Shown: in pieces, positions 40,092 to 48,933 of the stretch
How the letters are laid out: each line of letters opens with the position of its first letter
Numbering within the stretch: position 1 is the first letter of the stretch
The notes under the pieces: model-generated
Told to the model about the DNA's origin: nothing
The model's input: only the letters and a program-made list of their open reading frames with translations
The model's database searches: none
Origin: Amycolatopsis anabasis
GTDB lineage: Bacteria; Actinomycetota; Actinomycetes; Mycobacteriales; Pseudonocardiaceae
NCBI RefSeq assembly: GCF_009765355.1
Contig: NZ_VTHK01000005.1
Span: 245,438 to 309,437, forward strand
Length of the DNA stretch: 64,000 nucleotides
Reading direction: 5' to 3'
Program-made: the position numbers and the translations under genes

Positions 40092-40115
40092 TCCTCGCCC
40101 CGCGGGCGGATCGCG

Positions 40116-41249
40116 TCAGCGGTCCGCCCGGCTCGGCCTGCTCACTTCGGCCCCGGCCTGCTCGTCCTCGCCGCCGGGGTCCGCTTCGGGTTCGGGCTCG
40201 GACTTGCGCGGGCGGCGCAGCGGCACGGTGGTCCGCTCCCACAGTTTCCGGCCGTCCTCGCTGCGCATCTGCTCGTTCATCCGCTCCATCTCCAGGCGGC
40301 GCCACTTGCGCCGCTGGCGACGGGTCATCTTGGCCGGCCAGAGCTCCTGGATCGCGCTGTTGAAGTACGCCCCGCCGACGATGGCCAGCCCGATGAAGAA
40401 GGTGAACAGCAGGAACGCGATCGGGGTGGCCAGCGCGCCGTAGGTGTAGCCGGTGCTGGTGATCCACGACAGGTAGATCCGCAGGCCGACGCTGGAGAGC
40501 AGGAAGATCGCCATCGCGAGCACCGCGCCGGGCAGGCCCCGGTGCCACGGCAGCTTGCGCGGCAGGGCGAGTTTGTACAGCGTGGCCAGCGCGAGGACGA
40601 GCAGGATCCCGAGGATCGGGTAGTAGAGCGTGGACACCCAGCCGGTCACCGTGGGGCGCCAGTCCTCCGGGGCCAGCTGGGTCAGCACGTCCGGGCCGAC
40701 CGCGATCACCGGCAGCCCGATCACCACCAGGATCAGCCCGACCAGGTACAGCAGCAGCGCGAAGATCCGTTGCCACACTTCGTGGCGGACGCCGTACTGG
40801 TTGTGCGCCACGGTGATCGCGTCGACGAACGACGACATCGCCGAGGAACCCGCCCACAGGGAGATCAGGAAGCCGACCGAGACGATCTCGCCCTTCCCGA
40901 TGTGCAGGATGTCGTCGACGGTCGGTTCGATGATCTGGTTGACCACGTTGCCACTGAAGATCTTTTCGCAGAACGCGATGATCCGGTCGTGCACCGCGGT
41001 GACCACGGACTGCCCGAACCAGTCGCCGAGGAAGCCCAGGCTCCCGAGCAGCCCCAGCAGCAGCGGGGGGAGCGACAACGTCTGCCAGAACGCCGCTTCG
41101 GCCGCCTCGGAGAAGATGTTGCCGTCCCAGGCCTTGCTCATGGTGCGGCTGATCAGGCGCAGCGGCCCCTTGCGCCTGACCTCGGCCTCGGCTCCGTCGT
41201 CGTCCGACGCGGCGGTGTCTGATGGTGCGCTCATCGCAGTGCCCAGCAT
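40116..41249 (-). CDS. YihY/BrkB-family membrane protein
   Basis: A 377-residue inner-membrane protein with about six hydrophobic segments between residues 55 and 310 and long charged ends. AEAAFWQTLSLPPLLLGLLG and WAGSSAMSSFVDAITVAHNQYG match the YihY/Rv2707 family, formerly called ribonuclease BN. Function is unknown. The C-terminal 60 residues are strongly charged and end in repeated Glu-Pro pairs. Start at 41249 is chosen for a GGATGG upstream; ATG 41234 is the alternative. Confidence 0.85.
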   Translation of the reverse strand: MLGTAMSAPSDTAASDDDGAEAEVRRKGPLRLISRTMSKAWDGNIFSEAAEAAFWQTLSLPPLLLGLLGSLGFLGDWFGQSVVTAVHDRIIAFCEKIFSGNVVNQIIEPTVDDILHIGKGEIVSVGFLISLWAGSSAMSSFVDAITVAHNQYGVRHEVWQRIFALLLYLVGLILVVIGLPVIAVGPDVLTQLAPEDWRPTVTGWVSTLYYPILGILLVLALATLYKLALPRKLPWHRGLPGAVLAMAIFLLSSVGLRIYLSWITSTGYTYGALATPIAFLLFTFFIGLAIVGGAYFNSAIQELWPAKMTRRQRRKWRRLEMERMNEQMRSEDGRKLWERTTVPLRRPRKSEPEPEADPGGEDEQAGAEVSRPSRADR

Positions 41250-41459
41250 GGTCCATCCGCGTCGATTTGGCTCGTCCGCCTCCCCGGAGTGTTCAACGCA
41301 ACGCGGGGCACGGCCGTGCCGCTGACTCGCGGACGGGGCGGCGCGAGGTACTCTCGTGGGGCGCCCTCACCCCGCGCCGGCACCGCAGCCGCGCTCCTCG
41401 TGGGGGTTTTCGCATGTCGCCGCAGGGGAAGCTAGACCGCGAGAGGAGTTGGACCATCC

Positions 41460-43223
41460 TTGTCGGAAACGGCCCAACGTAATCGGACGGAGCCCCAGCC
41501 AGGGTTCGGCGCGCCGCCGCCCGAGCAGGACTCCACCGCGCGGCCGCTGCGCGCGTGGCAGCGGCGCGCGCTGACCAAGTACCTGACGACCAAACCGCAG
41601 GACTTCCTCGCGGTCGCGACCCCGGGCGCCGGGAAGACCGTCTTCGGCCTGCGGATCGCCGCCGAGCTGCTGTCCGACCGGACGGTCGAGGCGGTCACCA
41701 TCGTGACCCCGACCGAGCACCTCAAGCACCAGTGGGCGGCGTCGGCCGCGGCGGCGGGCATCGCGATCGACTCGAACTTCCGCAACACCACCGGCGTGAC
41801 CTCGTCGGACTTCCGCGGGGTCGCGCTGACCTACGCGCAGGTCGCCGCGCACCCCACCATGCACCGGGTGCGCACGGAGAACCGCAAGACGCTGGTCATC
41901 CTGGACGAGATCCACCACGGCGGCGACGCGAAGTCGTGGGGGGACGCGGTGCGCGAGGCGTTCACCCCGGCGGTGCGCCGGCTGGCCCTCACCGGGACCC
42001 CGTTCCGCAGCGACGATTCGCCGATCCCGTTCGTGACCTACGAACCGGACGGCGACGGTTCGATGCGGAGCAAGGCCGACCATTCCTACGGCTACTCCGA
42101 CGCGCTCGCCGACGGGGTCGTCCGGCCGGTCGTGTTCCTCGCCTATTCGGGCGAGGCGTCCTGGCGGACCAGCGCGGGGGAGGAGTTCACCGCGCGGCTC
42201 GGCGAACCGTTGACCGCCGAGCAGAACGCCCGCGCCTGGCGGACCGCGCTGGATCCGGCCGGGGAGTGGATCCCGGCCGTGCTGCAGGCCGCCGACACCC
42301 GGCTGACCCAGGTCCGCACCGGGATGCCGGACGCGGGTGGCCTGGTGATCGCCACCGACCAGGATTCGGCGCGGGCCTACGCGAAGATCCTGACCCGGAT
42401 CTCCGGCGAGGAACCGGTCGTCGTGCTCTCCGACGACCCCAAGGCGTCCAAGCGGATCGGCGAGTTCTCCGAATCGGAGCAGCGCTGGCTGGTCGCCGTG
42501 CGGATGGTGTCCGAGGGCGTGGACGTGCCGCGGCTCGCCGTCGGGGTGTACGCCACGAGCGCGTCGACGCCGCTGTTCTTCGCGCAGGCGATCGGGCGGT
42601 TCGTGCGGGCGCGGCGCAAGGGCGAGACGGCGAGCGTGTTCGTGCCGAGCGTGCCGGTGCTGCTGGAGCTGGCCAGCGAACTGGAGGCCGAGCGGGACCA
42701 CATCCTGGGCAAACCGCACCGGGAGAAGGACGGCTGGGACGACGAACTCCTCGCCGCGGCCAACCGGACCGAGGACGAACCGGGCGAGGAGGAGAAGGCG
42801 TTCACCTCGCTGCATGCCTCCGCCGAGCTGGACCAGGTGATCTACGACGGCAACTCCTTCGGCACCGCGGTGTTCTCCGGCACCGACGAGGAGCAGGAGT
42901 ACCTCGGGCTGCCCGGGCTGCTCGAACCCGATCAGGTCCGGGCGCTGCTGCGCAAGCGGCAGGAGGAGCAGCTCGCCGACGAGAAGAAGCGCAAGCCCAA
43001 GCAGGAGGAGACGGCGCCACCCGCCCGGCCGCAGGCGGTCGGGGAGCGGGTCGCCTCGCTGCGCAAGGAGCTGAACGCGCTGGTCGGCATGTACCACCAC
43101 CGCACCAAGAAACCGCACGGCGCGATCCACAACGAACTGCGCCGGGTCTGCGGCGGCCCGCCGACCGCGATGGCGACGATCGAACAGCTCGAAGAACGCA
43201 TCGTCACCCTGCGCTCCTGGTAA
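41460..43223 (+). CDS. DEAD/DEAH-box superfamily 2 helicase
   Basis: A 587-residue SF2 helicase of the restriction-subunit-like/SSL2 type. Motif I TPGAGKT, motif II DEIHH, motif III ALTGTPFRS and motif VI QAIGRFVRAR are all present, so ATP hydrolysis is expected. Residues about 430-587 form a charged, helical C-terminal region with lysine- and glutamate-rich stretches. The TTG at 41460 follows GAGAGGAG at the usual distance. This helicase is conserved near sigA/hrdB in actinobacteria; its nucleic-acid substrate is unknown. Confidence 0.88.
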   Translation: MSETAQRNRTEPQPGFGAPPPEQDSTARPLRAWQRRALTKYLTTKPQDFLAVATPGAGKTVFGLRIAAELLSDRTVEAVTIVTPTEHLKHQWAASAAAAGIAIDSNFRNTTGVTSSDFRGVALTYAQVAAHPTMHRVRTENRKTLVILDEIHHGGDAKSWGDAVREAFTPAVRRLALTGTPFRSDDSPIPFVTYEPDGDGSMRSKADHSYGYSDALADGVVRPVVFLAYSGEASWRTSAGEEFTARLGEPLTAEQNARAWRTALDPAGEWIPAVLQAADTRLTQVRTGMPDAGGLVIATDQDSARAYAKILTRISGEEPVVVLSDDPKASKRIGEFSESEQRWLVAVRMVSEGVDVPRLAVGVYATSASTPLFFAQAIGRFVRARRKGETASVFVPSVPVLLELASELEAERDHILGKPHREKDGWDDELLAAANRTEDEPGEEEKAFTSLHASAELDQVIYDGNSFGTAVFSGTDEEQEYLGLPGLLEPDQVRALLRKRQEEQLADEKKRKPKQEETAPPARPQAVGERVASLRKELNALVGMYHHRTKKPHGAIHNELRRVCGGPPTAMATIEQLEERIVTLRSW

Positions 43224-43261
43224 CCCGCCGTTCGCACCTCGCGGGCTGACCCCTCGCCCGA

Positions 43262-43380
43262 CGGGTTTCATGAGGGGTCCCCTCCGGACAAAATTTGTTA
43301 GGAGGGGACCTTTCCTGACGTGTCGTGTCAGTAGGGGACCCCTCATGAAACCAGGCGTTAGGCGGGGACCCTTCCTGACA
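43262..43380. repeat. Expanded ATGAGGGGTCCCC-family hairpin cluster
   Basis: GGTTTCATGAGGGGTCCCCT (43264-43283) pairs with its complement at 43333-43352, enclosing a smaller GGTCCCCTCC/GGAGGGGACC hairpin and partial units AGGGGACCTTTCCTGAC and GGCGGGGACCCTTCCTGAC. Related to 37183-37233. It lies downstream of the helicase gene. The following 180 bases hold the xylF promoter and operator. Confidence 0.85.
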
Positions 43381-43467
43381 GTCCGGGGTGGCGGCGTTGC
43401 CAAACCGTGTCCGACAGAAGGCGACTTAATCGATCCAGCAACCTTCCGATCCGCCGTGCGGCGACAT

Positions 43468-43486
43468 ATGTTGTCGCCCACAACAT
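43468..43486. promoter_or_regulatory. Probable ROK-regulator operator before the sugar ABC operon
   Basis: ATGTTGT and ACAACAT, separated by five bases, form a perfect inverted repeat about 75 bases before the binding-protein start. The ROK repressor encoded at the end of the operon is the obvious candidate to bind it. Confidence 0.6.
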
Positions 43487-43559
43487 TTGCGCGACGGTGC
43501 GCCGGTCGACTCCCTCCCCGGTCCGCCGCCCGTCGGCAGGATCGTCGAAAGGATCGAGG

Positions 43560-44699
43560 ATGCGCAGCAGAACCGCGACCCTCGTCGCCGCCGCGGTGGG
43601 CGTCAGCCTGATGCTTGCCGGTTGCGGGGCGAACAGCGCGAATTCCGGAAGTTCCGGCGGCAACAGTTCGCCGAACGCGGCCGCCCCGGCGGGTGGGGGC
43701 GCGAACGGCAAGGTGGGCGTGATCCTGCCGGAGACCGCGACCTCGGCCCGCTGGGAGTCCTTCGACAAGCCCTACCTCGAGCAGGCCCTGCGCTCGGCGG
43801 GCTTCGAACCCGACGTGCAGAACGCGCAGGGCGAGGTCCAGAAGTTCACCACGCTCGCCGACGGCATGATCGCCCAGGGCGTCAAGGTCCTGATCATCGC
43901 CGCGATCAACAGCGAGGTCGGCAGCGCGGTCGCCGCGAAGGCGAAGAAGGCCGGTATCCCCACCATCGACTACGACCGGCTCAACCTCGGCGGCGGATCC
44001 GACTACTACGTCTCCTTCGACAACGAGAAGGTCGGCCAGCTCCAGGGCCAGGGCCTGGCCCAGGCGCTGCAGGGCAAGCCGGGCGCGCAGGTGATCGAGA
44101 TCGAAGGCGCGCCGACCGACAACAACGCCACGCTCTTCTACAACGGCCAGCAGAAGGTGCTCAAGCCCAAGTACGAGGCGGGCGAACTCAAACTGGTCCG
44201 CAGCCAGCCCATCGACAACTGGGAGAACCAGAAGGGCGGCGTCACCTTCGAGCAGATCCTGACCGGCAACGGCGGCAAGGTCGACGGGGTGGTCGCCGCC
44301 AACGACGGCCTGGCCGGTGCGGTGATCACCGTGCTGAAGAAGAACGGGCTGGGCGGCAAGGTCCCGGTCACCGGCCAGGACGCGACCGCGGACGGGCTGA
44401 AGAACATCCTGCGCGGCGACCAGTACATGACCGTGTTCAAGCCGATCAAGCAGGAGGCCGAGGCCGCCGCGAACCTCGCCGCCGCGCTGGCCAAGGGCGA
44501 CAAGGCGGGCGCCGACGCACTGGCCAAGGGCGTGAGCAAGGACCCGAAGGGCAATCGCGACGTGAAGTCCGTGCTGCTCGAACCGCAGCTGACGACCAAG
44601 GAGAACGTGAAGACGGTCGTCGACGAGGGCTACGTCAAGGCAGCGGAGATCTGCGCCGGTGACCTGCGGGCTGTCTGTACTCAGCTCGGCATCTCCTAG
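43560..44699 (+). CDS. xylF: Sugar (xylose-type) ABC transporter, substrate-binding lipoprotein
   Basis: A 379-residue periplasmic-binding-protein-I lipoprotein. A lipobox (LAGC, Cys22) follows a signal peptide. The mature domain begins at GKVGVILPETATSARW, with ARWESFDKPYLEQAL, AAINSEVGSAV, PTIDYDRLN and VAANDGLAGAV as in XylF/ChvE-like proteins. Xylose is the best guess but other pentoses or glucose are possible. ATG 43560 follows GGATCGAGG. A stable hairpin separates it from the ATPase gene. Confidence 0.83.
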   Translation: MRSRTATLVAAAVGVSLMLAGCGANSANSGSSGGNSSPNAAAPAGGGANGKVGVILPETATSARWESFDKPYLEQALRSAGFEPDVQNAQGEVQKFTTLADGMIAQGVKVLIIAAINSEVGSAVAAKAKKAGIPTIDYDRLNLGGGSDYYVSFDNEKVGQLQGQGLAQALQGKPGAQVIEIEGAPTDNNATLFYNGQQKVLKPKYEAGELKLVRSQPIDNWENQKGGVTFEQILTGNGGKVDGVVAANDGLAGAVITVLKKNGLGGKVPVTGQDATADGLKNILRGDQYMTVFKPIKQEAEAAANLAAALAKGDKAGADALAKGVSKDPKGNRDVKSVLLEPQLTTKENVKTVVDEGYVKAAEICAGDLRAVCTQLGIS

Positions 44700-44706
44700 G
44701 AACCTG

Positions 44707-44747
44707 CCGGGATGGGCCGCGCACCCCAGCGGCGCGGCCCATCCCGG
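44707..44747. repeat. Intercistronic hairpin after the sugar-binding-protein gene
   Basis: Perfect 16-base GC-rich arms (CCGGGATGGGCCGCGC, 44707-44722, and its complement, 44732-44747) with a nine-base loop lie eight bases after the stop. Such stems raise the yield of binding protein relative to membrane genes by shielding or partial termination. Confidence 0.8.
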
Positions 44748-44781
44748 CGACCAGGCGGCCATGGCACGAAAGAGAACGACG

Positions 44782-45555
44782 ATGAGTGAACCCATTCTCG
44801 AGCTGAAGGCGCTCAACAAGAGCTTCGGACCGGTCCACGTCCTGCACGACGTGGACTTCGCCGTGCGCGCCGGTGAGGTCACCGCGCTGGTCGGCGACAA
44901 CGGCGCCGGAAAGTCCACTTTGATCAAATGCATCGCCGGAATCCACACCGCGGATTCCGGCACGGTCACGTTCGGCGGCGAACCGGTGCACATCCGCGGC
45001 CCGCGGGACGCCGCCGAACTCGGCATCGAGGTCGTCTACCAGGATCTCGCGCTCGCCGACAACCTGGACATCGTGCAGAACATGTTCCTCGGCCGCGAGC
45101 GCGGCAGCTCCTGGTTGCTCGACGAGGCGGGGATGGAGCAGAAGGCGCGGGAGACGCTCGCGTCCCTTTCGGTGCGCACGGTGAAATCGGTCCGCACCCC
45201 GGTCCACGCGTTGTCCGGCGGGCAGCGGCAGACCGTCGCGATCGCCAAATCGGTGTTGTGGGACAGCAAGGTCGTCCTGCTCGACGAACCCACCGCGGCG
45301 CTCGGCGTGGCGCAGACGCGGCAGGTGCTCGATCTGGTGCGCCGGCTCGCCGAACAGGGCCTTGGCGTGGTGCTGATCAGCCACAACATGGCCGACGTGT
45401 TCGAGGTCGCCGACCGGATCTCGGTGCTGTACCTGGGCCGCATGGTCGCCGAGGTGCACACCAGGAACGTGACGCACAGCCAGGTCGTCGAGCTGATCAC
45501 CGCCGGGCGGTCCGGGGATCTCGGCCTCGCCCGGCCCGAAGCCGTCGTCCTGTGA
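44782..45555 (+). CDS. xylG: Sugar ABC transporter ATP-binding protein, single-domain
   Basis: A 257-residue ATPase with Walker A GDNGAGKST, signature LSGGQRQ, Walker B VVLLDEPTAALG and the switch ISHNMADV. Classic XylG proteins have two ATPase domains in about 510 residues; this one is half that, as in several actinobacterial xylose-type systems, so a homodimer is expected. ATG 44782 is chosen; an in-frame ATG lies at 44761. Confidence 0.85.
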   Translation: MSEPILELKALNKSFGPVHVLHDVDFAVRAGEVTALVGDNGAGKSTLIKCIAGIHTADSGTVTFGGEPVHIRGPRDAAELGIEVVYQDLALADNLDIVQNMFLGRERGSSWLLDEAGMEQKARETLASLSVRTVKSVRTPVHALSGGQRQTVAIAKSVLWDSKVVLLDEPTAALGVAQTRQVLDLVRRLAEQGLGVVLISHNMADVFEVADRISVLYLGRMVAEVHTRNVTHSQVVELITAGRSGDLGLARPEAVVL

Positions 45556-45584
45556 CCGCCGCCAGCCCGGAGAAAGAACCAGCC

Positions 45585-47024
45585 ATGACTGAAACAACCT
45601 CGAAACCGGCGGTCCGCGAGCCCGAGCCGCAGAACGGCGCGATCAGCGACTTCGGCATCGACACCACCGCGATGTCCACCACCGAGGCGATCGCCGACTA
45701 CTTCGCCCGGTTGCGCGCCGGGCAGCTCGGCTCGCTGCCCGCCCTGCTCGGCCTGGTCGCGCTCGTCGTCGTGTTCGCGGGCCTGTCCGACGTTTTCCTG
45801 TCCATGAACAACATCGCGAACCTGCTCGCCCAGGGCGCGGGCCGCACGATCATCGCCATGGGCATCGTTTTCGTGTTGCTCATCGGTGAGATCGACCTGT
45901 CGGCGGGCACCGCGTCCGGGGTCACCGCGGCGATCATGGCCATGCACTTCGTGCAGCAGGGGAACCTGCTCGGCGGGATGGGCACCACGGTGTTCTACGC
46001 CTTCCTCGCGGTGCTGGCGGTCGCCGCGGTGCTCGCCGTCCTGTTGCGGATCTGGGTCGGCGCGGCGCTTTCCGTGGTGACGATCGGGATCGCGCTGTCC
46101 GGGCTCGCCGCCAATCCGTGGGTGGAGATGCTGCTCGCGATCTGCGCGGGCACCGCGATCGGCTGCATCACCGGGTTCCTGGTGTCCAAGATCGGCATGC
46201 CGTCCTTTGTGGTCACCCTCGCGCTGTTCCTGGCCTGGCAGGGCGTGATCCTGCAGTTCATCGGCGAGGGCGGGGTGCTCGGCATCAGCTCGTCGCCGGT
46301 GCTGGACAAGGTCGCCAACGGCAATCTGTCCACAATGGGCAGCTGGCTGCTGTTCGTGGTGGCGGCCGGGGGATTCGCCGCGGTGACGCTCGGGCGGCAC
46401 TTCTCGCGCCTGCGGCGCGGGCTGGTCACCCAGCCGACGACCCTGGTGCTGCTCAAGGTCGGCGCGCTCGCCGTGCTCGGCGCGGTGGCGACCGCGCTGC
46501 TGACCGCGAACCGGTCGCCGAACCCGAGCATCGAGATCTCCGGCGTGCCGTACGTGGTGCCGATCGTGCTGGCCCTGCTCACCATCGGCACCTACGTGCT
46601 CAACCGGACCCGCTACGGTCGGCACATCTACGCGGTCGGCGGCAACCGGGAAGCCGCGCGGCGCGCCGGTATCAACGTCACCAAGATCCGGGCGAGCGTG
46701 TTCGTGGTCTGCTCCTCGGTGGCCGCGGTCGGCGCGATCGTGTACTCGTCGAAGGTCGGTTCGGTGGACCCGCAGGCGGGCGGGCTGAACACGCTGCTGT
46801 TCGCGGTCGGCGCCGCGGTCATCGGCGGGACCTCGCTGTTCGGCGGCAAGGGCCGGGTCTTCGACGCGGTCATCGGCGGCACGGTGCTCGCCGTGGTGGA
46901 GAACGGCCTGGGCCTGCTGAAGCAGCCCGCCGCGGTGGTCTCCATCGTCACCGGATTGGTGCTGTTGCTGGCCGCGACCGTCGACGCGTTGTCCCGTCGC
47001 CGCGCGGCGGCCGCACCGCGATGA
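45585..47024 (+). CDS. xylH: Sugar ABC transporter permease
   Basis: A 479-residue permease of the BPD_transp_2 family. A 60-residue soluble start precedes at least ten hydrophobic segments; VLLIGEIDLSAG and the C-terminal GTSLFGGKGRVFDAVIGG are the family hallmarks. Length exceeds RbsC-like permeases but fits XylH. ATG follows GGAGAAAGAA. It is third in the operon, followed 25 bases later by the ROK gene. Confidence 0.87.
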   Translation: MTETTSKPAVREPEPQNGAISDFGIDTTAMSTTEAIADYFARLRAGQLGSLPALLGLVALVVVFAGLSDVFLSMNNIANLLAQGAGRTIIAMGIVFVLLIGEIDLSAGTASGVTAAIMAMHFVQQGNLLGGMGTTVFYAFLAVLAVAAVLAVLLRIWVGAALSVVTIGIALSGLAANPWVEMLLAICAGTAIGCITGFLVSKIGMPSFVVTLALFLAWQGVILQFIGEGGVLGISSSPVLDKVANGNLSTMGSWLLFVVAAGGFAAVTLGRHFSRLRRGLVTQPTTLVLLKVGALAVLGAVATALLTANRSPNPSIEISGVPYVVPIVLALLTIGTYVLNRTRYGRHIYAVGGNREAARRAGINVTKIRASVFVVCSSVAAVGAIVYSSKVGSVDPQAGGLNTLLFAVGAAVIGGTSLFGGKGRVFDAVIGGTVLAVVENGLGLLKQPAAVVSIVTGLVLLLAATVDALSRRRAAAAPR

Positions 47025-47049
47025 CGGGGGACGTGGGACGATAACCGCC

Positions 47050-48219
47050 GTGACCGCCACGCCCGTTGCCCGACCCGACGAGGTGCGCCGGCACAACCGC
47101 ACGACCCTGCTCAGGTTCCTGCATGTCGGCGGACCCGTCACCCGGGCGACCCTGGCCACCGAGCTGGGGCTGAACCGAAGCACGATCAAGACCCTGGTGG
47201 ACGGGCTCGCCGAGGCCGGGGTGGTCGAGGAGCGGGTGCCGAGGCCGGGCCGCGGGGCGGGCCGCCCCTCGCTGCTGGTGCTGCCCCAGCCCCAGGCCGC
47301 CGTGGTGCTGGCCGTCGACGTCCAGGTCGAGCACGTGGCGATCGCGCTGGTCGGGCTCGGCGGCCAGATCCTCGGGCGCAACAGCTGGAACCTGCGCGGC
47401 CGGACCCGCGAACCCGACGAGGTGATCACGCACGTCATCGAATCGGCGACCATCCTGGCCGGGGACCTCGGTTGCGAACCGGTGGCCGCCGGGGTTTCCG
47501 TGCCGGGCGTGGTCCGGCGCTCCGACGGGCACGTGCACGAGGCGCCGAACCTGCGCTGGACCGATGTCGCCCTGGGCGAACGGCTCTCCGGCGTCCTGCG
47601 CATCCCGGTGCTCGTCGGCAACGACGCCGAACTCGGGGCCGTCGCGGAACATCTGCGGGGCGCCGCGCGCGGATCGTCCGATGTGGTCTACGTCTCGGCC
47701 GACGTCGGCGTGGGCGGCGGGGTGATCGCCGAGGGCTCGTCCCTGCGCGGTGCCGCGGGCTATGTCGGCGAACTGGGCCACATGGCGATCCGCCCGGGCG
47801 GGCGGGCCTGCTACTGCGGCAGCAGCGGATGCTGGGAGACCGAGGTCGGCGAGGCGGCGCTGTGCCGGGCGCTGGGGCTGTCGGACGACACCCCGCGCGG
47901 GGCCATCCTGGTCGAACTGCGGGAACTCGGCCGCGATCCGGCGGCCGCACGCGACCGGCTCGCGGAATTCGCCGAATGGCTCACCCTCGGCCTGGTCAAC
48001 GTGGTGAACCTGCTGGGCCCGCAACTGGTGGTACTCGGCGACCTGTTCACCGCCCTGCCGGAGGCGGTGCTGACCGCGGTCGCCGAGGAGGTGCGCCGCC
48101 GCAGCCTGGTGAGCCGGGCGTTCGGCGGCACCGAGATCGTCTGCTCGGCGCTGGGCGCGGACGTGAAACTGCTGGGCGCCGCCGAGGTCGCCTTCGAACG
48201 CGTCCTGGACACGGTCTGA
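47050..48219 (+). CDS. ROK-family transcriptional repressor (XylR-like)
   Basis: A 389-residue ROK repressor: an N-terminal winged helix (VTRATLATELGLNRSTIKTLVDGLAEAG) and a sugar-kinase-fold domain with the ROK zinc motif GRACYCGSSGCWE. The catalytic DxG motif of true kinases is degenerate. It terminates the sugar transporter operon and is expected to repress it until its sugar binds. It ends at a perfect hairpin. Confidence 0.88.
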   Translation: MTATPVARPDEVRRHNRTTLLRFLHVGGPVTRATLATELGLNRSTIKTLVDGLAEAGVVEERVPRPGRGAGRPSLLVLPQPQAAVVLAVDVQVEHVAIALVGLGGQILGRNSWNLRGRTREPDEVITHVIESATILAGDLGCEPVAAGVSVPGVVRRSDGHVHEAPNLRWTDVALGERLSGVLRIPVLVGNDAELGAVAEHLRGAARGSSDVVYVSADVGVGGGVIAEGSSLRGAAGYVGELGHMAIRPGGRACYCGSSGCWETEVGEAALCRALGLSDDTPRGAILVELRELGRDPAAARDRLAEFAEWLTLGLVNVVNLLGPQLVVLGDLFTALPEAVLTAVAEEVRRRSLVSRAFGGTEIVCSALGADVKLLGAAEVAFERVLDTV

Positions 48220-48230
48220 CCCGGATATGC

Positions 48231-48267
48231 GGAACGGGCGCGGATCCGCAGGATCCGCGCCCGTTCC
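48231..48267. terminator. Bidirectional hairpin between ROK and DUF7455 genes
   Basis: Seventeen-base perfect arms (48231-48247 and 48251-48267) around a three-base loop lie between convergent stops. GC-rich with no T-tract. Confidence 0.8.
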
Positions 48268-48284
48268 GGTCGCTGGTAGTGCGC

Positions 48285-48467
48285 TCAGCCGCGCTGGATG
48301 TCCGCCGACAGTTCCTTGAGCTTGCTCTCGTGCTCACGGGCGTGGTGTCCACAGAAGAGCAACTCGCCACCGGTGCTGAGAATGGCCCGTACCTGTGCTG
48401 CGGCCCCGCAACGGTCGCAACGGTCTGCAGCGGTCAGTTCGGGGCGGGTGAGCGTCGGTGATGTCAT
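48285..48467 (-). CDS. DUF7455 zinc-ribbon-like small protein
   Basis: A 60-residue protein with DRCDRCGAAAQVRA and, 20 residues later, LFCGHHARE, together giving a CxxC...CxxH metal site. The family is conserved next to the principal sigma gene in actinobacteria, as here. Function is unknown. ATG 48467 follows GGAGAC. Confidence 0.83.
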   Translation of the reverse strand: MTSPTLTRPELTAADRCDRCGAAAQVRAILSTGGELLFCGHHAREHESKLKELSADIQRG

Positions 48468-48933
48468 TGGAGTCTCCCTCCGTCCCGGCATCGGTTGCCC
48501 GATACCGTCAGTCCAGCCACGACCACTTCGGCACTGATGCCGGGGGCGGGGTCGCCACCGGCTCCGCGGTGTTCGCTGCTTCCACTCTTGCAGACGCTTG
48601 GGAGGTCGCAAGTGTTCCCGCGCCGGTGGGACGCGTGTCACGCCGAATTACTCCGTATGTCGTAGATCAATCCCGACATCCAGGACACCCGATACGCCGG
48701 GTGACCGTGTTTTGGCTGGTGAGAAGGGTCGTCAGCGCGGCTTGTACCTGGCGGCCGGGCCGTTGGTCAAGGTCTGCTGAGGCCGATCTTGTTCGTTCTC
48801 AGCGCAATTTCGGCGAAGTGACAACGCTCGCAATGAAAGCCGAACGTGACCACAAGGCAACGGAACGTCGACAACGAGCGGTCTTCGCGGAGTGGTGGTA
48901 GTTGTTCATCGCAACCGGATACGGAGGCGGGCC
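48468..48933. other. Gene-free divergent spacer of 466 bases
   Basis: It separates the DUF7455 and glutamine-synthetase-like genes and must hold promoters for both. No coding region, repeat family or recognised operator is seen. GACAACGCTCGCAATG at about 48820 is a possible promoter element without good consensus match. Confidence 0.5.

Noticed and set aside
43270..43611. Short rightward frame through the hairpin repeats with repeated RRGPL-type residues
   Set aside because: The protein pattern is a by-product of the DNA repeat and ends inside the xylF promoter and start region.
41367..45026. Leftward open frame of 1219 codons
   Set aside because: It is antisense to the helicase, xylF and xylG genes, which all show complete family motifs.
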